This document shows, piece by piece, positions 1 to 7,309 of a DNA stretch of 14,655 nt. Every line of letters starts with the position of its first letter. The stretch's first letter is position 1. Position numbers and translations under genes: made by a program. The notes under the pieces are model-generated. The model saw only the letters and a program-made list of their open reading frames with translations, did not search any database and was not told where the DNA came from. Origin of the DNA: JBLHKE01 sp047619485 (GTDB lineage: Bacteria > Verrucomicrobiota > Verrucomicrobiia > Verrucomicrobiales > DEV007); assembly GCA_047619485.1 (NCBI GenBank), contig JBLHKE010000099.1:1-14655 (forward strand), written 5' to 3'.

Positions 1-1
1 G

Positions 2-1165
2 TTTTCGATTGGCCATCTGTTTGATGAGATGGCGGGTCAGAATGGGGACGGCCGCGAATTGATGCGCGACTGGCTCGAGTGTTGGAACGAGCCCTACGAA
101 GTGAACGGCGACAGGGTGGGCGCGCGCCCTAAGATGCGGGCGCTGGTCGTGGCGCCGTGGCAGGAGGCGGACGGTTGGGATGAGAAATCTGGCGAACGGT
201 GGTTTCCGGATTTTAAAAACGCCCCATTCCGCCTACTGGCGGTCGTCAACCGCCTCGATCTCGGCAACCTTGCACCAATTTACTACGGGGGCACCAGTGG
301 GGCGGAGGGGCGGCTGGTCTTCGGGGTGATCGATCGCGAGGGTAAACCGTTGGAGCATCATTTCACGGTGATCTTCGAATATAAGATGATCGGTGCGCCC
401 GGTCAGGACAAACAGATGCTGGCGCGGCAGTGGCACGCCCTTGGAGAGCGTGTTGACTTCGACGAGGCCTACCTCGCAGACCTCGAGGCGTTGACCCGGC
501 AGTTCACCGACCGGCGTCGCAGCGAGGACGGCAAGAAAGAGCTCGGGTCGGACATCGCTCAGGTTCGCACCAACGAGATGGCGCTCGCCCCGACCTGTGA
601 GATGCGCGAGTTCAGGTTCAAGGCCGAGACCGTTTCACTCAACCCGGGATCGCTCGCGCAGACGCCGCGGATGGCATTCGCCAAGAGGGGGAGTGAGCTG
701 CACGTGCAGTTGGTGAAGTTTTTGCGTGAGAATCAGGACGGGGTGATCGCCGGAAGCACGGACTTGCCAGAGCAGATCGAGCGCGAGGGACACAAATCGC
801 TGCCGCTGTTGGCGGGTAGCTGCACAGTGCCGGATCGCGATTTCTACTGGGAGACCGGTGGGGTGCGCACGCGTGAACTTCGCCGCGTTTTTTCTCGTCG
901 CACCTGCAATGGTTGCCACGCGAGGGACACCGACACCGACTTCTGTCACATCCGCCCACGGCTTGCAGGTGAGGCTTCGACGCTGTCGAAATTTCTCAGC
1001 CTGAGTTCCGGTGGCTACACGGTAGAAGATCCCGGCGAGTTCTTTGAAGAGATCCAGCTCAACGAGATGCACTCCCGGGTACAAGACCTGCTGCGCTCGG
1101 TGCATGGCGGTCAGATTGGCACCGCCGTATTGTTGCGGATGGTGAAGGCTTCGCTCGAGGAGTGA
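2..1165 (+). CDS. CxxCH-motif protein of unknown function (5' end outside window)
   Basis: The reading frame is open to the left edge; the first ATG in the window is at 29, but the in-frame codons before it (FSIGHLFDEM) read as protein, so the true start probably lies upstream. The visible part is about 388 residues. Counting from the ATG at 29, a segment near residues 65-80 (FRLLAVVNRLDLGNL) is followed by a beta-rich stretch (RLVFGVIDREG, FTVIFEY near 90-118), then a polar helical part, and a single CNGCH haem-c-like motif at 293-297 followed by HIRPR near 309. From memory this matches a large uncharacterised, usually secreted family in myxobacteria and other environmental bacteria, with the same order: VNRLDL, FGV, FTVIFEY, CNGCH, H-x-x-PR. 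Whether the motif binds haem c is inference; any export signal would be in the missing N-terminus. The gene is convergent with the pilin-like gene, ending 6 bases from it. Confidence 0.75.
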   Translation, partial: FSIGHLFDEMAGQNGDGRELMRDWLECWNEPYEVNGDRVGARPKMRALVVAPWQEADGWDEKSGERWFPDFKNAPFRLLAVVNRLDLGNLAPIYYGGTSGAEGRLVFGVIDREGKPLEHHFTVIFEYKMIGAPGQDKQMLARQWHALGERVDFDEAYLADLEALTRQFTDRRRSEDGKKELGSDIAQVRTNEMALAPTCEMREFRFKAETVSLNPGSLAQTPRMAFAKRGSELHVQLVKFLRENQDGVIAGSTDLPEQIEREGHKSLPLLAGSCTVPDRDFYWETGGVRTRELRRVFSRRTCNGCHARDTDTDFCHIRPRLAGEASTLSKFLSLSSGGYTVEDPGEFFEEIQLNEMHSRVQDLLRSVHGGQIGTAVLLRMVKASLEE

Positions 1166-1171
1166 TGGTGG

Positions 1172-1849
1172 CTACCACGACCCGAATTCCGCCCACCACA
1201 GGCCGTTTTCACCCTGGGTGCTACGCCATTTTTTATCGCCGAACCTGATCCCGTACTCGCTCATGTGCGAGTTGTTGAGAATGTATTCGAGCACTCGTTT
1301 CGACTGCTCAGCATCGGCGGTGTACCAGGTCGGCAGGCGTTCCCAGCGAGTTTCCTCAACTCTATCGTCAGCTGTATCCGCGACTATATCGGCGGCCTCG
1401 ATTTTTCCGATCCCGCCCGGTCCGGCGCCCGACTGCACGACGACGACCTGCAGCATTTCGGATCCATCCGGCTGGAACTCCATCGAGTCCTCCAGCGGCT
1501 CGTAGCGACAGTAGCGCAGCGCCTGAACTAGATCGTGCCCGGAGAGTTTCTCCATTTGGAAGAGAGCATCGTTCGCGATCTGGCTGCTCACGCCGGTGAA
1601 CAGCTCGTTGGCGATGCCGGCTTTGGATGGGGACGGAAATACGATACCGACACTGCGCGCGCCGTTGTAGAGATTACAGATCGTGCGCGCATTCTGCTTG
1701 GCCTTGCCGTCGCGCGCACTTTGTGTCGCGTACTTGATGGCCGGCACCGCGAGGAGGGTGAGCACACCGACGATCACGACAACGACAAGGTATTCGAGCA
1801 GACTGCGACCTTCCTCAGAGCGTCGGGCGATGGCAGCGGCGCGTCTCAA
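1172..1849 (-). CDS. Type IV pilin-like (pseudopilin) protein, TTG start
   Basis: 225 residues. The N-terminus has a class III prepilin signal: a short basic leader, Gly14 as last leader residue, then RSLLEYLVVVVIVGVL, with Glu19 at mature position +5 and Pro36 at +22, both hallmark positions of type IV pilins and type II secretion pseudopilins. Mature residue 1 is Arg instead of the usual Phe or Met, which is uncommon. One hydrophobic helix (about 17-38) is followed by a soluble domain rich in acidic residues, with Cys58 and another Cys in the RYCRYE stretch. The only plausible start is TTG at 1849, two bases after the stop of the receiver gene; no ATG or GTG precedes the signal in frame and no clear ribosome-binding site is seen, so translational coupling is likely. 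It is third in a leftward operon with a histidine kinase and a receiver protein. It may be a minor pilin or a pseudopilin of a secretion or pilus machine encoded elsewhere. Confidence 0.75.
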   Translation of the reverse strand: MRRAAAIARRSEEGRSLLEYLVVVVIVGVLTLLAVPAIKYATQSARDGKAKQNARTICNLYNGARSVGIVFPSPSKAGIANELFTGVSSQIANDALFQMEKLSGHDLVQALRYCRYEPLEDSMEFQPDGSEMLQVVVVQSGAGPGGIGKIEAADIVADTADDRVEETRWERLPTWYTADAEQSKRVLEYILNNSHMSEYGIRFGDKKWRSTQGENGLWWAEFGSW

Positions 1850-1851
1850 TG

Positions 1852-2517
1852 CTAGTTCGAGCCCAAGTGTGGAGAAGGCGTCAGGCCCTCGATCTGTCTG
1901 AGCAGCGCCTCGGAAGCCTCGATCGACTGCTGGATGAATCCCAGCTCCTCTGCGCTGAGTTTTTCTCCAGCCGTCATCTGCAGGAGTTGCAGATTACCGG
2001 TCATGGCGGCGAGCGGCGAGCGCATGTCGTGGGCGATTTTTTGCACCAGCCCATCGCGCTCCGATTCCATCGCTTTGAGCAGTTGGCAGCTGGCGCTGAT
2101 GTCATCCAGCTGGCGCTTGCCGGCGACGGCGTGCCCGACGCGGACGAGCATGTCGCGCATGTCGATTGGTTTGGTGATGAAATCCACCGCCCCGGCGGTG
2201 ATTCCCTCGAGTCGGTTGGTGCGGTCGCACAGGGCGCTGACCATCAGTACTGGGATATGGGACGTCGTCTCGCTGCTCTTGAGGTGGCGGCAGGTCTCGA
2301 ACCCATCCATCTCCGGCATCATCACGTCCAGCAGGACGGTGTCCGGTTTTTCCTGCTGCGCCGCATGAAGCGCGATACGACCGTTCTCTGCTTCGATGAT
2401 CTCGTAGCCGCTGTTGGCGAGGATGTCGCGCATGAGGAAGCGGTTGCTCGGCTCATCGTCGACGAGGAGGATTCTCGATGGGCGAGCCTCTGCTTGCCTG
2501 GTCTTTTCGGTATTCAT
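1852..2517 (-). CDS. Receiver domain fused to an orphan HisKA/DHp-like helical domain (no ATPase domain)
   Basis: 221 residues. Residues 14-130 are a response-regulator receiver: ILLVDDE with Asp20/Asp21, phosphoacceptor Asp64 in LLDVMMPEMDG, Ser94, and Lys116 in TKP. After a helical linker (about 130-155), residues 156-212 resemble the dimerization and phosphotransfer helices of a histidine kinase, with an H-box-like KIAHDMRSPLAAM and candidate phospho-histidine His163. The protein then ends at 221; there is no N, G1 or G2 box, and the DNA beyond is the pilin-like gene, so no ATPase domain was lost by a frameshift here. It has no DNA-binding output domain. By analogy with Spo0B and ChpT, which use a DHp-like helix pair as a phosphotransferase, it may relay phosphate, but this is inference. 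It lies 41 bases downstream of the sensor kinase gene, the obvious partner, and 2 bases upstream of the pilin-like gene. No Shine-Dalgarno sequence precedes the ATG. Confidence 0.85.
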   Translation of the reverse strand: MNTEKTRQAEARPSRILLVDDEPSNRFLMRDILANSGYEIIEAENGRIALHAAQQEKPDTVLLDVMMPEMDGFETCRHLKSSETTSHIPVLMVSALCDRTNRLEGITAGAVDFITKPIDMRDMLVRVGHAVAGKRQLDDISASCQLLKAMESERDGLVQKIAHDMRSPLAAMTGNLQLLQMTAGEKLSAEELGFIQQSIEASEALLRQIEGLTPSPHLGSN

Positions 2518-2558
2518 AACTTTGTTTTTTGTGAAAGATTTTTGTGGTGTGAGATCGT

Positions 2559-3896
2559 TCAGGCTACCTCCGAGTAGCGCGTACGGAGGGGGAGCTCGAG
2601 GGTGAAGCGGCTGCCGGATCCTAGGCTGCTCTCGACGATGATATTGCCGCCGTGCTGTCCGGCGAGGCGCTTGGCCAGGGCGAGGCCGACGCCAGCGCCG
2701 TTGTGGGCGCGGCCGAGTTTGCGGTCGAGCTGCTCGAAGGTCTTGAAGAGCTGGGGTTGCTGTTCATCGGAGATACCGATCCCGTTATCGGTGACATGCA
2801 ACGCGAGCGTTCCGCCTGCCTCATCGACCTTGGCGGTGAAGGTGACCCGCCCTCCTCCTGGGGTGAATTTTACTGCGTTGTCTGCCAGGATGCCGAGAAT
2901 TTTTCGGGTGCGCTCGTAGTCCAGAAAGAAGTGGGTGCCGGCCGCAGGGAGGTTGCAGATTTCGAGTCCGACCCCTTTGGATCTGGCTGCGCCTCTGACG
3001 GATTCGCTGACGTCCCCCAAGAGCTGCGGCAGCATCACGGGGGAGGGGACGATCTCGATGCTGTCGCCGAATTCGAGCGCGCTGATATCGAGGATGTTTT
3101 CGATCAGGCCGTGGAGTTTTTCTGCGTTGCACTGGATGTGCGCGAGCGCTCCCTTCTGGCGCTCGTCGACTTTGCCATACATCCCCTCGCTCAGTGATTG
3201 TGCCAGTGCTAGGATCGGGTTCAGCGGTGTGCGTAGCTCGTGGCTGACGGTCGCCATGAATATGTCTTTGAAGCGGGATGCCTCCGAGAGTTCACTGCAG
3301 GCGAGGCGAAGATTTTCCTCATAGCGTACTTGCTTGGTGACATCGAAGTAGGTGCCGAGAAGGCCGCAGATCTCAGCATCGCTGTTGTGGATTGGAACCT
3401 TGCTTGTCTCTAGCCAGGCAATCTCGCCGTTGCGCATGGCGCGTTCGCGCTGGCGGGTAATCGGACGCCCGGTGATCATGACTTCGCGGTCGGCGGTCTG
3501 GTAGGCTTTCGCCAGCTCGGCGTCTGCGAGATCGAAGTCGTTGCGACCAATCATGTCTTCGGTCTGGTAGTAGCCGTGGTCGCGTGCAAAGGCCTGATTT
3601 ACCTCAATGAAATTCGAGTCCAGATCCTTCCAGAACACCGCATTCGGCATCGTGTCCAAGACGAGGCGGAGTATATCTTCCGGTTTCAGCCCGCCGAGAT
3701 AAGGCGCGGGTTTCCTGGGAAAGTCCTCGCGGAAATTTCTCGGCTCTTCCGCCTCTTGCCGTTCGGCAATTGCGGATATGAAACGGCGGAGATTCGAGTC
3801 TTGATCCCAGTCCGAACCAAACTCTCGCCGCGCCATTTCTTCCATCCATTGGTGTGTAGCGCTCATGTGTTTTTCAACTCCCCGCAGAGCTTTCAT
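2559..3896 (-). CDS. PAS-domain sensor histidine kinase
   Basis: 445 residues from the outer ATG. Residues about 75-190 form a PAS domain (LDTMPNAVFWKDLDSNFIEVNQAF through GTYFDVTKQ, here quoted only as landmarks at 80-103 and 181-189). The HisKA domain follows with the H box SHELRTPLNP and phosphoacceptor His219. The ATPase domain shows an N box at LADNAVKFTP (337-346), a G1 box DNGIGI (370-375), an F box near KTFEQLD, and a G2 box GAGVGLALAK (400-409). No membrane segment or signal peptide is visible, so it is probably a cytoplasmic sensor; the PAS ligand is not evident. An alternative start is the ATG at 3866 (MSATHQWM), which has a GGGGAG element 11 bases upstream, while the ATG at 3896 has none; the shorter form is at least as likely. 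It is the first gene of the operon with the receiver-DHp protein and the pilin-like protein, so it probably phosphorylates that receiver. Confidence 0.93.
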   Translation of the reverse strand: MKALRGVEKHMSATHQWMEEMARREFGSDWDQDSNLRRFISAIAERQEAEEPRNFREDFPRKPAPYLGGLKPEDILRLVLDTMPNAVFWKDLDSNFIEVNQAFARDHGYYQTEDMIGRNDFDLADAELAKAYQTADREVMITGRPITRQRERAMRNGEIAWLETSKVPIHNSDAEICGLLGTYFDVTKQVRYEENLRLACSELSEASRFKDIFMATVSHELRTPLNPILALAQSLSEGMYGKVDERQKGALAHIQCNAEKLHGLIENILDISALEFGDSIEIVPSPVMLPQLLGDVSESVRGAARSKGVGLEICNLPAAGTHFFLDYERTRKILGILADNAVKFTPGGGRVTFTAKVDEAGGTLALHVTDNGIGISDEQQPQLFKTFEQLDRKLGRAHNGAGVGLALAKRLAGQHGGNIIVESSLGSGSRFTLELPLRTRYSEVA

Positions 3897-4064
3897 AATT
3901 TATATAATATCCATAAAATATCAAATAGTATTGTCCCCTCTTTCTAGCCAAAATCAGACTTCACGCCGATTTGGCTGTAAATGACCCTTTTGCGTAACCC
4001 TTCCTAATCTCCGCGCTTCAGCCCTGTCTCAAATTATCAGTATTGAGAGGCCTTTTGGCCCTGT
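3897..4064. other. Intergenic region, AT-rich next to the kinase start
   Basis: 168 bases between the stop of bioD and the start of the kinase gene; both genes point left, so this must hold any promoter for the kinase operon and the 3' region of bioD. The 60 bases next to the kinase ATG are much more AT-rich than the surroundings and contain TATTAT- and TATATA-like boxes on the minus strand, but I could not pick a convincing -35/-10 pair. Near the bioD end there is a small GGCC-AAAA-GGCC hairpin without a T-run, too weak to call a terminator. Confidence 0.3.
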
Positions 4065-4700
4065 TCATCGGGCTAGGAAAGGCCAATCGATCGCCGTCTC
4101 GCCGTGGAGGATGTCCGCTAGGATCGGGATCTTGAGTTCCTGTTCCAAAATGACGCGGTTCGAGACACTCGCGCTGTCACGCTCTTCCTCGACGTGGTTC
4201 AGAAAAATACCCGCACACTCGAGTCCACGTGCGGCGATCGCGCGGGCGGTGAGGATGGAGTGATTTAGGGCGCCAAGCCGGTTGTCGACTACCAGCAGCA
4301 CGGGCAAGGCGAAATCCACCGCGAGTTCAGCGACGTTGTAGCCTGTAGTGATCGGCACCTCCCAGCCGCCGATGCCCTCGACCAACACATGGTCAAACTC
4401 TGCTGCCAGTTGCGCGTAGTTCTCTTGGATCAAGCCGAGATCCACCGCCCGATTCTCGATCATAGTCGCCACGATGGGTGCCGCTGGAGTCTTAAAATGG
4501 ATGGGGTTGACCCGGTCGATGGCCAGCTGTGGCGCGGGCGTGCTGGCGCTCAGCAGTGCCTCCGCGTCCTCGCGATCGCCGCAACAGATCGGTTTGTAAC
4601 CGACCGCTGTGCGCCCTTCTGCTAAAAGGGATTGTAGCAGCAGGGAGGTGACATAGGTTTTGCCAGCCCCGGTATCGGTTCCGGTGATGAAGTAGTTCAT
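4065..4700 (-). CDS. bioD: ATP-dependent dethiobiotin synthetase
   Basis: 211 residues, close to the usual BioD length of about 220. BioD closes the ureido ring of dethiobiotin from 7,8-diaminopelargonate, CO2 and ATP, the penultimate step of biotin synthesis, in the cytoplasm. Landmarks: the P-loop GTDTGAGKT at 7-15, Lys36 in the YKPI motif, the VEGIGGWEVPI segment at 107-117 (family pattern VEGAGG..VP) with Glu108, and LLVVDNRLGALNHSILTARAI at about 135-155. The Ile in place of Ala in VEGIGG is a mild variation. The gene stands alone: no bioA, bioB, bioF or bioC is seen here, so the rest of the pathway is presumably elsewhere. It is divergent from the secreted-protein gene. An AGGAG sequence lies about 19 bases upstream of the ATG, too far to be a standard ribosome-binding site. 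Confidence 0.95.
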   Translation of the reverse strand: MNYFITGTDTGAGKTYVTSLLLQSLLAEGRTAVGYKPICCGDREDAEALLSASTPAPQLAIDRVNPIHFKTPAAPIVATMIENRAVDLGLIQENYAQLAAEFDHVLVEGIGGWEVPITTGYNVAELAVDFALPVLLVVDNRLGALNHSILTARAIAARGLECAGIFLNHVEEERDSASVSNRVILEQELKIPILADILHGETAIDWPFLAR

Positions 4701-4763
4701 GATCGTTGCTTATCTTCGTCTCCTAATGATCGAACGCAAACAGTCGAATCGGTGAGATTTCCG

Positions 4764-4793
4764 TTGCCCTGAGTGCGGTATTGTGGATAAAAT
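4764..4793 (+). promoter_or_regulatory. Candidate sigma-70-type promoter for the secreted-protein gene
   Basis: On the plus strand TTGCCC (4764-4769) and TAAAAT (4788-4793) are separated by 18 bases, a fair match to -35 and -10 hexamers. It lies in the 173-base divergent gap between bioD and the secreted-protein gene and would give a leader of about 75 bases. It was found by eye, and chance matches of this quality are common. Confidence 0.3.
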
Positions 4794-4873
4794 GCCTATC
4801 CCCCTAGTCATTCCTGCCTTGCAGCGCGTGGCCAATTTCTTAACCCCCTTGGAGCTTAGAAACACCAAACACG

Positions 4874-5806
4874 ATGAACCCAAAAGCCATCGCCATTTCG
4901 GCGCGCCCACTTCTTGTAGCCAGCTTCGTGCTGGCACTCATCTCCGGCGTCGCGCAAGCGCAACTCATGGTCGACATGAAACTGTCGAAGAAAAACTACG
5001 TCGAGCACGAGCCAGTGATGGCGACCATCCAAGTGCGCAACCTCGCTGGCCACGACATGATCCTCAGCGGGCCAGGTGGTGCCGGTTGGCTGAACCTCGA
5101 CATCCTCCGCGGTACGGAAATGGTTCACCCACGCCCCAATGCTCCGAAGTTGAAATCGCGCGCGCTGAAAGCAGGGGCAAGCTTCACCACCGAGGTCAAC
5201 CTTGGCCGCTTCTACCCGCTCGCCATGCCGGGCAACTATGGCGTCACCGCCAGCGTCTATTACCCGCCGCTCAAGCGCTACATCCCTTCGCAGCGCACCG
5301 TCGTCAACGTGCGCCGCGCCAAGGTGCTTTGGTCGCGGGAGTTCGGCGTCCCACAGGGCAACAACCGCCCGATCCGCTTCCGCAAGTTCTCGCTGCTCTC
5401 GTACCGTGACCGCGATAGTTCCAGTGTCTATGTCCGACTCTCCGAGCGCGACGACTCATCTGTATTGGCTACCTACTCGCTCGGGCGCGCGCTCGTCTCC
5501 TATCAGCCGGGAGTTTTCGTCGACGCCTCTAACCGTCTCAACGTCCTGCATCTTGGCGGTCCACAATTCTATGCCCACTCGATCGTCGACAGCGATGGCG
5601 ATCTTGTCCGCCAAGACTACTACAAGCAGGTCAGCGGATCCACCCCACGCCTCATCAACCAGTCTGGCAGCATCGTCGTGCGTGGCGGCGTCAAGACCGA
5701 TCGAAACGGCATCGCCGCCACCCAGTTCTCATCCCCAATGAACGAGCGCAATCCAGGTCGCGTACGCAACGGTACCGAGCGCCCGCCCGGCCTCCCACCG
5801 CGGTAG
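4874..5806 (+). CDS. Secreted protein of unknown function
   Basis: 310 residues. The N-terminus is a typical Sec signal peptide: basic residues before position 12, a hydrophobic core LLVASFVLALISGV at 13-26, and a likely cleavage site after AQA (29). The mature part begins with a beta-sandwich-like stretch (about 30-150; KKNYVEHEPVMATIQVRNLAG, quoted in part, then GWLNLDI, and GNYGVTASVYY near 120), which reads like an Ig-like or BsuPI-like fold of the kind often found in periplasmic proteins. A second, beta-rich part (about 150-275) contains YVRLSERDDSS and a VDSDGDLVRQDYY stretch. The C-terminal 35 residues are Arg-, Asn- and Pro-rich and probably disordered. I do not recognise a catalytic motif. 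No Shine-Dalgarno element is close to the ATG. It ends one base from the stop of the convergent apt gene. Confidence 0.8.
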   Translation: MNPKAIAISARPLLVASFVLALISGVAQAQLMVDMKLSKKNYVEHEPVMATIQVRNLAGHDMILSGPGGAGWLNLDILRGTEMVHPRPNAPKLKSRALKAGASFTTEVNLGRFYPLAMPGNYGVTASVYYPPLKRYIPSQRTVVNVRRAKVLWSREFGVPQGNNRPIRFRKFSLLSYRDRDSSSVYVRLSERDDSSVLATYSLGRALVSYQPGVFVDASNRLNVLHLGGPQFYAHSIVDSDGDLVRQDYYKQVSGSTPRLINQSGSIVVRGGVKTDRNGIAATQFSSPMNERNPGRVRNGTERPPGLPPR

Positions 5807-5807
5807 T

Positions 5808-6338
5808 TTAATACTCCAAGAGTGCGCTCACCGGTGCATTCCCGAGTTGCTCGCGCCCGTTGAGGAACTTCAGCTCGATCAGGAATGCCAGACCGATTAG
5901 GTCGCAGCCGAGTCGCCCGAGCAACTCCACCGCCGCCGCCGCCGTCCCGCCGGTTGCCAACAAGTCATCGATCAGCAACACGCGCTCGCCCGCATGCACC
6001 GCATCCTTGTGCACCTCGATCTCTGCCTCACCATACTCGAGAGAATACGCGCAGGCTTCCGTTTGCCAGGGCAATTTCCCCTTTTTGCGCACCGGCACGA
6101 AACCGATCCCGAGCTTGTGGGCTGCCGCGGCACCGAAAATGAACCCGCGTGCATCGATCCCCACGATCTTATCAATTTCCTTGTCACCAGCCGTCTCGAT
6201 CAACCCATCTACCGCTAGCCGAAAAAGCTCCCCGTCCCCCAGCACGGGCGTAATGTCTTTGAAGACGATTCCCGGTTTCGGGAAATCCGGCACATCACGG
6301 ATTGCAGCATTCAAACGTTGGCGGTCGGTATCATTCAT
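5808..6338 (-). CDS. apt: Adenine phosphoribosyltransferase
   Basis: 176 residues, the normal length for bacterial APRT. It converts adenine and PRPP to AMP and pyrophosphate in purine salvage, in the cytoplasm. Landmarks: the N-terminal IRDVPDFPKPGIVFKDITP segment (13-31), IDARGFIFGAA (61-71), the flexible loop VRKKGKLPWQT (83-93), and the PRPP-binding loop VLLIDDLLATGGTA (120-133). All expected motifs are present. It is convergent with the secreted-protein gene (one base between stops) and divergent from the HemX/CcsA-like gene, with 164 bases between the two starts. No clear Shine-Dalgarno element precedes its ATG. Confidence 0.97.
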   Translation of the reverse strand: MNDTDRQRLNAAIRDVPDFPKPGIVFKDITPVLGDGELFRLAVDGLIETAGDKEIDKIVGIDARGFIFGAAAAHKLGIGFVPVRKKGKLPWQTEACAYSLEYGEAEIEVHKDAVHAGERVLLIDDLLATGGTAAAAVELLGRLGCDLIGLAFLIELKFLNGREQLGNAPVSALLEY

Positions 6339-6438
6339 AGAAAAAAAGGGTGTTCAGGGAGTAATTGGCGATAAGCTCAGAACCTCCCACCAATCCCAAA
6401 AAACACAAAACGAAACCAAAAAACTCGAGCCCAATGCC

Positions 6439-6468
6439 ATTCGCGCAAATTCGCATCATTAGCGGTTA
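6439..6468 (+). repeat. Three-nonamer repeat ending GCGGTTA, upstream of the haem cluster
   Basis: Three imperfect 9-base units (ATTCGCGCA, AATTCGCAT, CATTAGCGG) are followed by TTA, 35 bases before the start of the membrane-protein gene. The arrangement parallels 9621-9650 upstream of the cobA-hemD fusion, which has the same 9-base period and the same GCGGTTA end. It lies in the apt/haem divergent region, so it could be regulatory or a dispersed intergenic repeat. Confidence 0.4.
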
Positions 6469-6502
6469 AAATTTTTCTGCCCCTCCCAATCCAAAGTTAA
6501 AA

Positions 6503-7294
6503 ATGGATCGCCTCTACCTAGCCATCTCAAGTGCCTTTTTCCTTGCGGGGATTGTGTACGCCGTGGTGGCACTCCTTTCGGGTAAGTACAAACAATCCAG
6601 TTGGAACCTGGTGGCTATCGCCGGTGGCTTCATTTTCCAGACGCTATTCCTCTACGAGCGTGGCCAAGTGCACGGCCGCTGCCCGATCGCGAACCTCCCA
6701 GAGATCCTCATCTTCCTCGCCTGGGCGATGGCGATCATCTACTTTCTCTTTGGGTCGACCTACCGGCTCTCCCTGCTCGGCCTGTTCACCTCGCCGCTGG
6801 TCTTCCTGCTCCAGCTCCCCGGCCTGGTCATTCCCTTCGACCTTGAGGCCGCGCTGGCCAGGGCTGCAGAAAAAACTGTCAACCCGTGGATCGAACTCCA
6901 CATCTCCGTCGCCCTGTTGGCCTACGCCGCATTCGCGATGGCTTCCGTCGCCGGCATCATGTTCCTCGTGCAGGAGCGCCAAATCCAGAAGGGTAAACTC
7001 GACGCCCTCTTCTACAATCTCCCACCGATTAACATCCTCACCAAAACCATCCTCCGCTTCCTCGTCTGCGGTCTCGTATTACTCTTCGTCAGCCTCGTCT
7101 TCGCCTACAAAATCCCTGCCAACGTCCTCGATGATCACCCGATCTGGCCACTCTATGTGGTGGTCTCCGTCTACGCCATCCTTCTCGCCACCTCTATCGT
7201 CCGCGGCCTCTCCCCACGGCGCCTAGCGGTGCTCGCCATCGTCATGTTCGCCTTCCCCATCCTCAGCCTCCTGTTCGTCTCGCCCCAACACTAA
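6503..7294 (+). CDS. ccsA: HemX/CcsA-type cytochrome c assembly membrane protein
   Basis: 263 residues, almost entirely hydrophobic, with about eight predicted membrane helices (for example 5-25, 37-50, 67-85, 91-110, 130-155, 185-203, 215-232, 240-258). The pattern EL(H)ISVALLAYAAFAMASVAGIMFLVQER at about 130-158, with a conserved His in the first helix of that pair, is typical of the cytochrome c assembly/CcsA superfamily. The tryptophan-rich WWD haem-handling signature of true CcsA or CcmC is not visible, so the protein fits the shorter HemX/YpjD branch, whose gene commonly precedes hemA and which has been linked to GluTR levels and haem handling in Bacillus. The label ccsA therefore denotes the superfamily, not a proven haem lyase role. 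It is the first gene of the tetrapyrrole cluster, with 15 bases before the hemA start, suggesting co-transcription. No Shine-Dalgarno sequence is seen before its ATG. Confidence 0.85.
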   Translation: MDRLYLAISSAFFLAGIVYAVVALLSGKYKQSSWNLVAIAGGFIFQTLFLYERGQVHGRCPIANLPEILIFLAWAMAIIYFLFGSTYRLSLLGLFTSPLVFLLQLPGLVIPFDLEAALARAAEKTVNPWIELHISVALLAYAAFAMASVAGIMFLVQERQIQKGKLDALFYNLPPINILTKTILRFLVCGLVLLFVSLVFAYKIPANVLDDHPIWPLYVVVSVYAILLATSIVRGLSPRRLAVLAIVMFAFPILSLLFVSPQH

Positions 7295-7309
7295 CAAAAA
7301 ACTAAAGCC

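Noticed and set aside
1849..2577. Long plus-strand open frame opposite the receiver gene
   Set aside because: It is antisense to a gene with clear receiver motifs; its translation has no recognisable domain, as expected for a shadow in GC-rich DNA.
2652..3197. Plus-strand open frame opposite the histidine kinase
   Set aside because: It lies within the kinase's HisKA and ATPase coding region and is explained by codon bias.
4783..5409. Second plus-strand frame overlapping the secreted-protein gene
   Set aside because: It is Arg/Pro-rich low-complexity translation; the alternative frame gives a clean signal peptide and balanced composition.
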